34,728 nucleotides of DNA from Clostridia bacterium (GCA_910574475.1 CAJTAT010000019.1:1-34728); one strand, 5' to 3'; positions 22,791 through 30,375 are shown, counted from the stretch's first letter. Numbers and translations are program-made. The notes: generated by a model not told the origin, from the letters alone.

Positions 22791-22917
22791 CATTGGAGCC
22801 GGGGTTGTCCGAGCCGTAGCCCTCCAGCAGATTGACAACGCCCCAAACACCGAGGCCCGCGCCCAGCGCGATAACAAGGGTCTGCAAAGTGGTGATAGCG
22901 GATGCGAAAAATGCCAT
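22791..22917 (-). pseudogene. Maff2-family small membrane protein, N-terminal fragment
   Basis: The fragment encodes MAFFASAITTLQTLVIALGA, then GLGVWGVVNLLEGYGSDNPG and SNA: the name-giving MAFF start and the first transmembrane helix of Maff2, a VirB2/TrbC-like component of the mating apparatus. The ATG (22915-22917) has GGAGG five bases upstream. The frame runs into element 1 and stops after three foreign residues. The missing end lies at 12285-12303 and 623-697. Confidence 0.88.
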
Positions 22918-22956
22918 ATAGTCCTCCATTTCTCCGGGATTTTCCCGGGCACAGGA

Positions 22957-23005
22957 AAAGCCGCCCGGTGCAGGCGGCAGGTGACACTTCGGGACAAAAT
23001 GTCCC
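22957..23005 (-). terminator. Terminator-like hairpin plus palindrome between traG and maff2
   Basis: On the minus strand, directly after the traG stop, comes the palindrome GGGACATTTTGTCCC (22991-23005) and then a stem GCCGCC/GGCGGC followed by TTTTCC (22957-22981). It may attenuate transcription between the coupling-protein gene and the channel genes. The palindrome recurs at 33172 and 34535. Confidence 0.5.
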
Positions 23006-23009
23006 AAAG

Positions 23010-24554
23010 CTATACAAAAGCGTCCGGGTCGTCCAAATCGTCATAGTTGAGGATGTCCTCGTCCTCGTCTATGGGCGTTTCGTCCGGCACGTCCGCCTCG
23101 TACACGGTGTACTGCTCGTTTGGATTGAGCGTTTTCATGCGGCGGTTTATCAGCCGCTCCAGCGAAAAGGCGTTTTTCTTCTTGTCCGCCTCCGCCGTGT
23201 ATCGGTAGTTGGGATGCAGTTTCAAATCGTACTTTTTGGAATAGAACGGCGGCAGGCCCCGCAGTTGCAGGATGCACCTGTCGCCGGGCATGGTGGCAAG
23301 CTCGGCGGGGGTCATAAGCTCCCGGCCCAGCCGTTGCGTGTTCTGGTTGTAGCTTTCCGACTGCCCACGGGAGCGGCCCTCGGTCTGCATGGAGATGGTG
23401 GCCTTGCCCAGCCAGTTCTCGGAAATCTCCTTGATGGTGCTGGCCTCCCGGCCCCCGAGGAATACCACGCTGTCCATGTTGCCGAGTATCGTCTCGGCGT
23501 TCTTGTCGTAGATTGCCTTACATTGGGCCAACTGCTGGTAGAACAGCGTCAGGCTCACCTCCCGGGAGCGGATGACCGCCACCAGCTTTTCGAGGTTGGG
23601 GACTTGCCCGGTGTTGGCGGCCTCGTCCCACAGCACCCTCACATGATGGGGCAGGCGGCCCCCGTGTACGTTGTCCGCCCGTTCACACAAGAGGTTGAAC
23701 ATCTGCGAAAACGCCAAAGCTACAATAAAATTGTAGGTGGTGTCGGTATCGCTGATGATGAAGAAAGCCGCCGTCCGTCTGTCCCCCAGCTTGTCAAGCT
23801 CCATCTCGTCATAGCTCATAATCTCCCGGAGTTGCGGGATGTCAAATGGGGCCAGCCTTGCGCCACAGCTAATAAGTATGGAGCGGGCGGTCTTGCCGCT
23901 GGCCAGCTTGTACTTTTTGTACTGCTTGACGGCGAAACAGTCCGGCTTGCGCTTTTCCAGCCCGGCGAACATATAGTCCACCGCGTTCATAAAATCGTCA
24001 TCGTCCTCCTTGACCTCCATGCCGGAAATCATGTCTACAAGGGTATTCATGTTTTTATCCGCGTCCGGGCCCTCGAAGATGATATAGGCGATAAGGGCGC
24101 AGTATAAAAGCGTTTCTGATTTCGTCCAGAACGGGTCGCCCTCCTTGCCCTCGCCTTTGGTGTTGGCTATTAAGGTATTGACGAATTTCAGAATGTCGGC
24201 CTCGTTGCGGATATAGGCCAGCGGGTTGTAGTGCATGGAGCGGGAAAAATCAATGCTGTTAAAAACCTTGATTTTATATCCCTTTTTCCGTTGCAGGAAA
24301 AAGCCCGCCTGCTCCAGCACCCCGCCCTTGGGGTCTACCACCACATAGGAGGAATGGGCCTGGAGTAATTGCGGGGTAAGCCAGAACCGGGTCTTGCCGG
24401 AGCCGGAGGAACCGACAACACAGCAATTAAGGTTCCGGGCATTGGCGGGGACGGCGGGCCGGGTGTTGGTGGTGAGAAATTCCGTCCCGGTCAGAATGAT
24501 GTTGTTCTCAAACCTGGGGTCGGTGAACGGCTTGATGTCTTTTTCCGTTCCCCA
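23010..24554 (-). pseudogene. traG: TraG/VirD4 coupling ATPase, C-terminal 84% (split by element 3)
   Basis: The piece encodes about 514 residues. They start with WGTEKDIKPF, then Walker A VVGSSGSGKTRFW (minus strand, about 24400-24430), VVVDPKGGV, Walker B VLWDEAANTGQVPN and the FYQQLAQCKAIYDKNAETIL helix. TraG/VirD4 couples the relaxase-DNA complex to the mating channel and fuels transfer. The piece has no start of its own: the N-terminal 100 residues are at 32360-32659, 7.8 kb upstream. Internal starts such as GTG/ATG near 24344 would omit Walker A. It is disrupted and presumed inactive unless element 3 excises, which would restore SARWGTEKD in frame. Confidence 0.88.
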
Positions 24555-24648
24555 TGAAGCGTTTTGTCAAGTGCTTTTTTGAGTTATTGACGCAAATTCT
24601 TGTGAAAGTGCGAAAGTGCAAAGTGCAAAGGGTCTGCGTTTTGCACTT

Positions 24649-26565
24649 TCAGCTTGCGGGTTCGGGCGGCTGCTTCTTCTTGATGAAGTTATACCATTGA
24701 CCGCCGACACGCCTTGCGCCCAAAATGCTGCCCATGTTGCGCTTGGCGTTCTGTACCGTCCTCTCGGATATTCCGGCTTCGGCTGCGGCCTTTACAATGT
24801 CCTCGCTGGCAAGCTCTTTCCCGTCTGCAAGCAGGTCAAGTATCAGCTTCTCGGCTTGTTCGGTCTTGGTGGCGGTGTTCCCGCCCGCGCCGGATAGCAG
24901 CTCGTCGGCGGTTATGTCGTATTCGCCTATCCATGAAAAGCCTGTTTCCGGGTCAAGGCAAAAGGCAACGGGCTTGCCCTCCGGCGCCAGGGAAGATTTG
25001 TCATGGACGATAACACGCACATTCGGCTCCCGCTTCACGCGCCCGATCAGCAGGACGCTCCTTGCTGCGGCGCGGAAGTCGATAGAACCTAAGCCCCGGT
25101 ATGCGCTCTGCCCTCCGGCAGCTTTGTTCAAGTGTCCGATAAGGATAACGGCGCACCCGGTACGCTCGGCAACATCGGCAAGACGGCGGAACATGGGGCG
25201 CACTTCGTTTGCCCGGTTCATGTCGGTCTTTTCGCCCATGTACGCCTGTATTGGGTCAAGGATAATCAACCGCGCCCCGTTCTGCGTGATTGCCTTTTCT
25301 ATGCGCTCGTCGGAGAGGGTAAGCTCCCGCTTGGCTTCATCAATCACAAGCACGCGGTCAAGGTCGGCTTCGGCTTCTATCAAGCGGGGCTTGACGGTAT
25401 CGCCCAGCCCGTCCTCGGCGGTCTGGTAAATCACTTGGAATGGCGGCAGGGGCTTCATTCCCGGCAGCGTTCCCCCGGTGGTGCAGGCAGCGGCAAGGCG
25501 TAGGGCAAAGGTGGTCTTGCCCTCGCCGGGGTTGCCTTGCACAATGGTTACTTTCCCGAAAGGGATATACGGCTCCCATAGCCATTCAACGGTCTGCGTG
25601 TCAACCTCGCTCATGCGGATAATCTCGACGGTTTCTTCCTGCGGCGGCTCTTTCAGGCCGTAAACTGCTTCCTGGATATACTTCCCGTCTGTGATTTCTG
25701 CCCGGTGCTGCAATACCTCGTTCCAGTCCTTAAACAGCGGCACAAGGCGGTGGACGGTCAAGCCCTCCGGCACAAGCTCCGCAAGGCGGCTACAAGCGTC
25801 GTTTCCGGCTTGGTCGCTGTCAAGGCAGAGGTAAACGGTCTTGATGTTCGGACGGTCAGAAAGGAAACGCAATAGGGCTTTTTCTCCCACGCCGCCCAAT
25901 GACAAATAGCTCTGCTTCTGCCATTCCTTTTTGAACAGGCAGAGGAAAGAGAGCAGGTCAACGGGGGCTTCAAAGGCAAAAAGCCTGTCGCCCTCGCCCC
26001 GGTAACAGAAATTAAAGGCTTTGTCGCTGCCTTTCACATCGAGCCGGAAGTTTCCCGCCGTTCCCTTGCTGTGGGCGTAGCGCGGTATTCCGTCCTCGTC
26101 CCGCCCCACAAATACGGCGTTGTGGTGGGCTGCGTCCTCGTAAATATCGCCGCGGGCAAAGAAAAAGCCCGTCACATCTTCATCAATGCGGCGGGCTGCT
26201 GTGAGGTAGTTCCTCGCTGTTCGGTTGTCGCTGTTTGGGGGTGGTAGCCGGAAGTCGGAAAGGGACGCGGGGCAAGGTCTGTCCGGCGGCGGTGCGGCTC
26301 CCTTTTCTCCTGTGAGAAGTTCCACGGCTTCGGTGAAGCTCTTGCCGAAAAACTCTATAACAAAATCAACGGGGCCGCCGCCCTTGCTCTGGCTGTGCCT
26401 GTACCATTTGTTTCCCCGGACGGTCAAGCTGTCGTGCCGTTTCCAGCGGTATTCATTCCCGGCGCGGGTAAGCTGCTCGCCCTGTGATTGCAGGAAAGAA
26501 ACAAGGTCGGCTTGATTCGCCCGGTCTATCTGTTCTTGGGTGTAGTACAAAAATCTCAACTCCAT
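24649..26565 (-). CDS. Primase-helicase fusion: DUF3991/TOPRIM plus RepA-like AAA ATPase
   Basis: The 638-aa protein joins a primase-like half and a helicase half. Residues 1-110 hold the DUF3991-type zinc-finger-like region (WKRHDSLTVRGNKWYRHSQS, then KGGGPVDFVIEFFG). Residues about 170-290 hold a TOPRIM fold (LFAFEAPVDLLSFL, TVYLCLDSDQAGNDA). The C-terminal half is a RepA/AAA_25 hexameric helicase with Walker A IVQGNPGEGKTTFA and Walker B LIILDPIQAYMG, ending in a winged-helix-like tail (SERTVQNAKRNMGSI). It would replicate the excised circle. The ATG abuts the relaxase stop (TGAATG), so it is translated by coupling. Confidence 0.88.
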   Translation of the reverse strand: MELRFLYYTQEQIDRANQADLVSFLQSQGEQLTRAGNEYRWKRHDSLTVRGNKWYRHSQSKGGGPVDFVIEFFGKSFTEAVELLTGEKGAAPPPDRPCPASLSDFRLPPPNSDNRTARNYLTAARRIDEDVTGFFFARGDIYEDAAHHNAVFVGRDEDGIPRYAHSKGTAGNFRLDVKGSDKAFNFCYRGEGDRLFAFEAPVDLLSFLCLFKKEWQKQSYLSLGGVGEKALLRFLSDRPNIKTVYLCLDSDQAGNDACSRLAELVPEGLTVHRLVPLFKDWNEVLQHRAEITDGKYIQEAVYGLKEPPQEETVEIIRMSEVDTQTVEWLWEPYIPFGKVTIVQGNPGEGKTTFALRLAAACTTGGTLPGMKPLPPFQVIYQTAEDGLGDTVKPRLIEAEADLDRVLVIDEAKRELTLSDERIEKAITQNGARLIILDPIQAYMGEKTDMNRANEVRPMFRRLADVAERTGCAVILIGHLNKAAGGQSAYRGLGSIDFRAAARSVLLIGRVKREPNVRVIVHDKSSLAPEGKPVAFCLDPETGFSWIGEYDITADELLSGAGGNTATKTEQAEKLILDLLADGKELASEDIVKAAAEAGISERTVQNAKRNMGSILGARRVGGQWYNFIKKKQPPEPAS

Positions 26566-28065
26566 TCATCGTTCTAAGTCGTGCCGCTTGGCGCGGGTCT
26601 GCTCCGGCTGGTCGGCTTTCAGTGCAATATCAACGCACTTGCGGATATTGTGCAGCTCGGCAACCTCGGCGCGGGTTTCTTTCAGCTTGGTATATTCCGC
26701 TGTTCTCTGCCCGCTGAGAGTGGCGTACTCTTTTTCCCATTCAGAGATAGGCAAGGTCTTTGTCCCTTTCGGCAGATTTGCATGGAGATAGCGGCTCGCT
26801 GCGTTCCATAGCGTAAGCTCGGCGCGGTGGGCTTCCTCGTACTTGTCACGCTTGCTCGTCCAGCCATTTTTCAGCTTTTTCAGCTCGTCGTGAATGGGCT
26901 TGTACTCGGTGTAGTTCTTCCCGTATTCAATCAATTTCTGCAATTCTTTCATGCGCTTCTCGGCGGTTTTCATGCCCTCCCGGATAGCGTCGGCTTGGTC
27001 GCTGACAGAGGAAAGGGCAGCGTCCAGCTCCGCAAGGGTAGAAATACCATGCTCGGAAAGATAGTTGACCGCCTTTGCAACGGTTTTCAGTTCATCGGCG
27101 GCGTGCTGCCTTTGCCAACTCTGCGAATACTTCCGGCTCTTTTCTCTCTGAACGCTTAAATACTTCATCAGCAGATTTGCAAGGCCGGGGGATTGCGGGG
27201 GCTGCTCCGGGGCGGTTTCCCGCGCCTTGAACAGTTCGCCAATCCATTCTTTGAGCTTTCCAATCTGCGCCCTGATTTCCCGGATAAGGCGGTTTGCCTT
27301 TCGGATATTCCGGTTCAGCTCGCCTTTCTCGGTGGCTATGCCTTTCTTCTCCATTTGACAGGCCGCTACGCCCATGTGGACGGTGGGCAGCTCGTCAATG
27401 CCGCGCTCGGCGTTGCTGCGGTAGTCGATACGCTCCGGGTGTCCGGCGCGTTCAAGGTAGGCGTTTGAAATATCCGCCCATGCCTTGCGCCATAAAAGCG
27501 CGTTGCCCTTGTCGTTCCAGCCTGTGAGGTCAACTTTGTGTGTCTTGTATCTGCCGCTTGGTAAGCGTATGCGCTCGCCGTTCTCGTCAAGGTCATATTC
27601 CTTTTTGGACTTCGCCGCCCATGCGCCGCGCTCGTCAAGGGGGCGCATGGTAAGCATGATATGACAATGGGGGTTGCCGCTGTCGGTGTCGTGAATGGCA
27701 AAATCAACGCACATTCCTCTTGAAACAAATTGAGAGGAACAGTATTCACGGACAAGCCGGATCTGTTCCTCTCTGGATAATTCTATGGGGAGTGCTGCGT
27801 CAATCTCTCTGGCAAGCTGGGCGTTCCCGGCTTTCTCGTAAAGCTCCACGCTGTTCCACAAGGTTGAACGGTCAGAGAAAGAGGGCGGGGCATGGGGCGG
27901 CAGTAGGATTTCCGTATGGACAACGCCGCGCTTGCGGGTGTAGTCATGGGTCATTCCGTCCCACTCGTTTGTGATTTTCTCGCCGCTTCGATAGGCGGCT
28001 GCGGCAACGGCTGACTTGCCTTTTCCTCGGCTCACAATGCCGATGTTACAATGGTAAATGGCTAT
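26566..28065 (-). CDS. MobA/MobL-family relaxase (MobQ) of element 3, apparently starting at ATA
   Basis: The 499-aa relaxase starts, by homology, at (M)AIYHCNIGIVSRGKGKSAV. The catalytic Tyr is in SAVAAAAYRSGEKI and the metal-binding His pair is in SGNPHCHIMLTMR. The C-terminus is a long coiled coil. It nicks the oriT of element 3, whose likely nick is at 28280-28291. The codon at the expected start is ATA (28063-28065), eight bases after a perfect GGGAGGTGA, with no ATG nearby; the same happens in the element 1 initiator gene. In-frame sequence continues upstream to 28272 through the oriT but has no ribosome site. Similar to the element 2 relaxase throughout. Confidence 0.85.
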   Translation of the reverse strand: MAIYHCNIGIVSRGKGKSAVAAAAYRSGEKITNEWDGMTHDYTRKRGVVHTEILLPPHAPPSFSDRSTLWNSVELYEKAGNAQLAREIDAALPIELSREEQIRLVREYCSSQFVSRGMCVDFAIHDTDSGNPHCHIMLTMRPLDERGAWAAKSKKEYDLDENGERIRLPSGRYKTHKVDLTGWNDKGNALLWRKAWADISNAYLERAGHPERIDYRSNAERGIDELPTVHMGVAACQMEKKGIATEKGELNRNIRKANRLIREIRAQIGKLKEWIGELFKARETAPEQPPQSPGLANLLMKYLSVQREKSRKYSQSWQRQHAADELKTVAKAVNYLSEHGISTLAELDAALSSVSDQADAIREGMKTAEKRMKELQKLIEYGKNYTEYKPIHDELKKLKNGWTSKRDKYEEAHRAELTLWNAASRYLHANLPKGTKTLPISEWEKEYATLSGQRTAEYTKLKETRAEVAELHNIRKCVDIALKADQPEQTRAKRHDLER

Positions 28066-28305
28066 GGGTATCACCTCCCGGATAGGATAACCAAACCCGC
28101 AAAAATGGTACAGACGCCAACGGCGGGTGTACTGTTTTTGTGGGTGTGCAGGGATAGCCGCGTAAGCGGCGCAAGGGGTGCAGCCCCTTGTTGCGGCAAA
28201 GCCGCCATATCGGAGCGCGGGGAAAGTTCCCTGTGCGGAGATACGCCCTCGGCAGAGCGCACACGCCCGCAAGGGTGTATAAGTGCGCCCTTTGTTCCAA
28301 AGGGA
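28066..28305. other. Putative oriT of element 3 with RSF1010-like nick core
   Basis: This non-coding stretch has nested hairpins (GCCGC/GCGGC at about 28157-28170; AAGGGG/CCCCTT at 28172-28190) and ends in GTGTATAAGTGCGCCCT. TAAGTGCGCCCT (28280-28291) equals the nick-region core of RSF1010-type MobQ plasmids as I remember it. It lies between DUF3847 and the MobQ relaxase gene, as in element 2. A short stem CCCTTTG/CAAAGGG follows (TTCC in between). Confidence 0.65.
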
Positions 28306-28602
28306 TTATTCGCTTTTCCCGCCCTCGGTGCGTTTTTTCAGATAAGCCCGCGCTTCCTCGCTCGTCAGGGCAAGCCGGAGAAAGGCGGCGGCTTCCTCAT
28401 CGGTCATGGTCTTGGCTTCCGGCACAATGCTCTCAAAGACTGCGCCTCGGACGACCAGCCGGTGGCTGCGCGTCCGGCGTTCCTCTTGGGATAACTTTTG
28501 CCGCAACACCTTTTCCCGATTTTCAAGCTGCCGGATTTTCTTCTTCCCGTCCTCAATCTCGGCTTGCAATTCCTCGCGTTTTTTTTCTCTCGGTTTCGTC
28601 AT
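28306..28602 (-). CDS. DUF3847-family protein of element 3
   Basis: The 98-aa protein has a long N-terminal coiled coil (EELQAEIEDGKKKIRQLENR), the conserved block RSHRLVVRGAVFESIVP and an acidic helical end (TDEEAAAFLRLAL). It is a homologue of 8345-8641 in element 2 and occupies the same place, between the terminator after the cargo and the relaxase with its oriT. A relaxosome accessory role is a reasonable guess. The ATG has GGAG nine bases upstream. Confidence 0.75.
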   Translation of the reverse strand: MTKPREKKREELQAEIEDGKKKIRQLENREKVLRQKLSQEERRTRSHRLVVRGAVFESIVPEAKTMTDEEAAAFLRLALTSEEARAYLKKRTEGGKSE

Positions 28603-28624
28603 GGGTGGTCACTCCTTTCTACCT

Positions 28625-28668
28625 GTCGGCATAGAAAAAGGACAGTCGATTTCCTCGGCTGTCCTTTT
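28625..28668 (-). terminator. Intrinsic terminator after the rRNA methyltransferase gene
   Basis: AAAAGGACAG and CTGTCCTTTTT form a strong stem around a 13-base loop with T-rich ends on both strands, about 65 bases past the methyltransferase stop. It separates the cargo from the DUF3847-relaxase operon. Confidence 0.75.
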
Positions 28669-28733
28669 GATTAGGGTGTTTGGTTTACTCCGTTCTGCTC
28701 AATAAATGGGAATATTAAATATCAATACGCCCT

Positions 28734-29567
28734 TTAATACATTCCTATTAAAACATCAGCTTCGATTGTCAAATGTGTGAGAGTACGCCAATCAACGCAA
28801 TCTTTTTCAACGCAAAAGAGAAGCGGCGTCATTTCAATAAACGACATTCTTTGTTCTGATGACAACTGTACGGTGGCTGAAACCGTTTCTCTTGAAATGG
28901 TTTTAAGATATTTCTCAAAATATTCAACGACAGACTCATTTGAATAATCTGGATTTTTCAAGTGTGCTTGCACTTTAGTCCTGATTTCCCTCAAATGATT
29001 TTTCGTAGGAATTACTTTCACAACATATCCGTTAGGAGATAGCAATCGCTGAAATTCTTTGTAGTGTGCAGGCGAAAATATGTCTAAAATACAATCCATA
29101 CTTCCGTCTTTCAAAGGGATTTTTGATAAGTCAGTAACAAACCACTTCACTGCTTTGCGCTTGTCTTTTTTTGATGCAATCTGTATTGCCTCCCTTGACA
29201 AGTCAAAGGCAAAGATGTTTCGTTCTGTTCTTTGCTGTATCTGCCTTGCATAGAAACCCTCGCCGCAACCAACATCTAAAATGTTTCTTATAGATGGCGT
29301 ATCAGAAATAAACTGTATGATTTTCTCCAACACAACATCATACATGCCATACTCCAAAATTTGGTGCCGGTTGTCAAAAGACCGCTTGCTGTAGTTGGTT
29401 TTGGGCGATGATTTTAACAACAAATTTACATACCCATATCTTGAAATATCAAAGCAATGTCCATGTCTACAAATTAGGCTATTGCCTTGTATATCCATTG
29501 ATTTTGTGCAAATTGGGCATTGAAAATAAACCTTGCTGTCTGCAAAGCGTGATAAATTATTATTCAT
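28734..29567 (-). CDS. RlmA/TlrB-like 23S rRNA (guanine-N1) methyltransferase
   Basis: The 277-aa protein has the RlmA layout: an N-terminal zinc finger (FQCPICTKSMDIQGNSLICR, then HGHCFDISRYGYVNLLLKS), an AdoMet-binding motif I ILDVGCGEGFYARQI, motif II FAFDLSREAI and motif IV DCILDIFSPAHYKEFQ. RlmA enzymes methylate G745 or G748 in 23S rRNA, in the exit tunnel near the macrolide site; TlrB of this family gives tylosin resistance. Being AT-rich, mobile and behind an antibiotic-type attenuator, this copy is probably a resistance gene rather than a housekeeping one. The ATG has GGAGG eight bases upstream. Substrate specificity (745 or 748) cannot be read from the sequence. Confidence 0.85.
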   Translation of the reverse strand: MNNNLSRFADSKVYFQCPICTKSMDIQGNSLICRHGHCFDISRYGYVNLLLKSSPKTNYSKRSFDNRHQILEYGMYDVVLEKIIQFISDTPSIRNILDVGCGEGFYARQIQQRTERNIFAFDLSREAIQIASKKDKRKAVKWFVTDLSKIPLKDGSMDCILDIFSPAHYKEFQRLLSPNGYVVKVIPTKNHLREIRTKVQAHLKNPDYSNESVVEYFEKYLKTISRETVSATVQLSSEQRMSFIEMTPLLFCVEKDCVDWRTLTHLTIEADVLIGMY

Positions 29568-29592
29568 TTGTTTTTCCTCCGTAATTACATCT

Positions 29593-29686
29593 CTGCTTCA
29601 ATAAGCGAGTTATGCAATACGGATAACCGCAACATAACTCGCGGTTTTATCTTAATCTCATAAATGTAACCATTGTGTTGTCCTCC
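29593..29686 (-). promoter_or_regulatory. Attenuator with alternative hairpins upstream of the methyltransferase gene
   Basis: After the leader peptide, two mutually exclusive stems are possible on the minus strand: ACCGC/GCGGT (29641-29645 with 29626-29630) and the stronger GCGAGTTATG/CATAACTCGC (29633-29642 with 29605-29614). The first arm of the strong stem overlaps the weak stem. A ribosome stalled on the leader would change which one forms, as in erm-type control. Confidence 0.75.
29647..29673 (-). CDS. Leader peptide MVTFMRLR controlling the methyltransferase gene
   Basis: An 8-codon ORF (MVTFMRLR, then TAA) has its own Shine-Dalgarno site GGAGGA (29681-29686), seven bases upstream. 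It lies 80 bases before the methyltransferase start and directly before the switching hairpins. The end MRLR contains the RLR (+X+) motif at which ribosomes are known to stall with macrolides, as in the ErmD-type leader. It is therefore probably a drug sensor. No homologue search was done. Confidence 0.78.
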   Translation of the reverse strand: MVTFMRLR

Positions 29687-29721
29687 AATCAATTCCGCAG
29701 TATTACTCTGCTTTTAGAAAA

Positions 29722-29750
29722 AGTATAGCACAAAACTATGAACATTTCAA
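29722..29750 (-). promoter_or_regulatory. Promoter of the leader-methyltransferase transcript
   Basis: TTGAAA (29745-29750) and TATACT (29722-29727) on the minus strand are separated by exactly 17 bases and lie about 50 bases before the leader peptide. The -35 box lies just after the stop codon of the 98-aa gene. Confidence 0.8.
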
Positions 29751-29752
29751 CT

Positions 29753-30049
29753 CTATTTCAGCCTGTCGGCGACGTTGCTCTCTCTGGCATACCGCCGCGC
29801 CGCTTCCCGCCGTTCCTCGCTGTATGGGGCGGTCAGACGGAAAGAGAAGCGGCCTTTCTCAATGTCAAACTCCATGCAGCCCGTTTCCGGGTCTGCGTCA
29901 GTCTGCTGGCAGATCGCCGGATAACGGCGGCTGTATGCAAGCAGACGCTTTTTCAAGGCGGTGTTGTGGGTGCGGATATGGATAAGGGGGTCTTTCTCGT
30001 CAAACCAAATATCGGTGGTCTTTTCCTGCTTGGTAAGCCCTGTTCTCAT
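29753..30049 (-). CDS. Conserved small protein, function unknown
   Basis: The 98-aa basic protein has no motif I recognise; the central part reads DIWFDEKDPLIHIRTHNTAL and LLAYSRRYPAICQQTDADPE and the end ERREAARRYARESNVADRLK is helical. A soluble cytoplasmic protein is likely, since there is no signal peptide or membrane segment. The ATG has GGAG seven bases upstream. It lies 134 bases after the TnpW-like gene and before the methyltransferase promoter, which begins right after its stop, so it belongs to the backbone of element 3 rather than to the cargo. Confidence 0.65.
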   Translation of the reverse strand: MRTGLTKQEKTTDIWFDEKDPLIHIRTHNTALKKRLLAYSRRYPAICQQTDADPETGCMEFDIEKGRFSFRLTAPYSEERREAARRYARESNVADRLK

Positions 30050-30183
30050 GCAAACTCCTTTCTGTGCCCCTGTTACGCAATAGGGGCATTTTTCGGGTGT
30101 TTTCTCCGGCTCTTGACTTGGAGAAAACGGCGTTTTTGACGATAAAAACCGCCCGGACGTGGAATGTATCGTCGGGGCGGCTG

Positions 30184-30375
30184 TTATCGCAAGATTTCCG
30201 ATTTTTCCGGCTCTTGACCGTCAGACGCAGATAAACACGAACTGTCGGCAAGTATCGTCTTGAGCAGCTTGTCGCGGAATGTTTCTGTGCTGCTGTGATT
30301 GAAAAATAACTCCGCAACAATAGTCTGCCCGTTTCTCTGCGTCGTGATGATACTGTCGGGGGTCTGTTCTGCCAT
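30184..30375 (-). CDS. TnpW-like small transposon protein of element 3
   Basis: The 63-aa protein carries the core TTQRNGQTIVAELFFNHSST, then ETFRDKLLKTILAD: strand, FF, an sTETfrDKl motif and a helix, as in TnpW proteins, with an acidic tail. It is similar to the element 1 protein at 14141-14338. The ATG has GGAG seven bases upstream. It lies after the recombinase gene, separated from it by a terminator. An excision-factor role is possible but not shown. Confidence 0.6.
   Translation of the reverse strand: MAEQTPDSIITTQRNGQTIVAELFFNHSSTETFRDKLLKTILADSSCLSASDGQEPEKSEILR

Larger units (their letters stand above)
12304..22791. mobile_element. Element 1: 10.5-kb serine-recombinase mobilizable element inserted in maff2
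   Basis: The ends are 18-base inverted half-sites, TCATGTGAGATAAAGAAG at 12306-12323 and, on the minus strand, TCATGTACGGTAAAGAAG at 22772-22789 (15 of 18 identical). Each is preceded by GC (12304-12305; 22790-22791). Removing the element and one GC joins ...GGCTCCAAT-GC-AAAAAGCCAG and restores NPGSNAKSQGM of Maff2 in frame. The circular junction would be a 38-bp near-palindrome centred on GC. It carries a MobP relaxase with MobC, a replication module, its recombinase at the left end and BlaI/BlaR1-like cargo at the right end. Confidence 0.85.

Noticed and set aside
692..22791. A single 22-kb composite element inserted in maff2
   Set aside because: The maff2 fragment at 12285-12303 and separate, complete attachment sites show two adjacent elements instead.
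22482..22997. 171-aa minus-strand ORF covering the right end of element 1
   Set aside because: It crosses the attachment site, the long inverted repeat and the maff2 start in a different frame, so it is a chance frame.
22902..24107. Plus-strand ORF of 401 aa antisense to traG
   Set aside because: A long open antisense frame is expected opposite a GC-rich gene; the minus strand encodes the clear coupling-protein motifs.
26566..28272. Extended relaxase reading frame starting at 28272
   Set aside because: The extra 69 codons run through the structured oriT region, have no ribosome site and show no homology; the strong Shine-Dalgarno site points to 28065.
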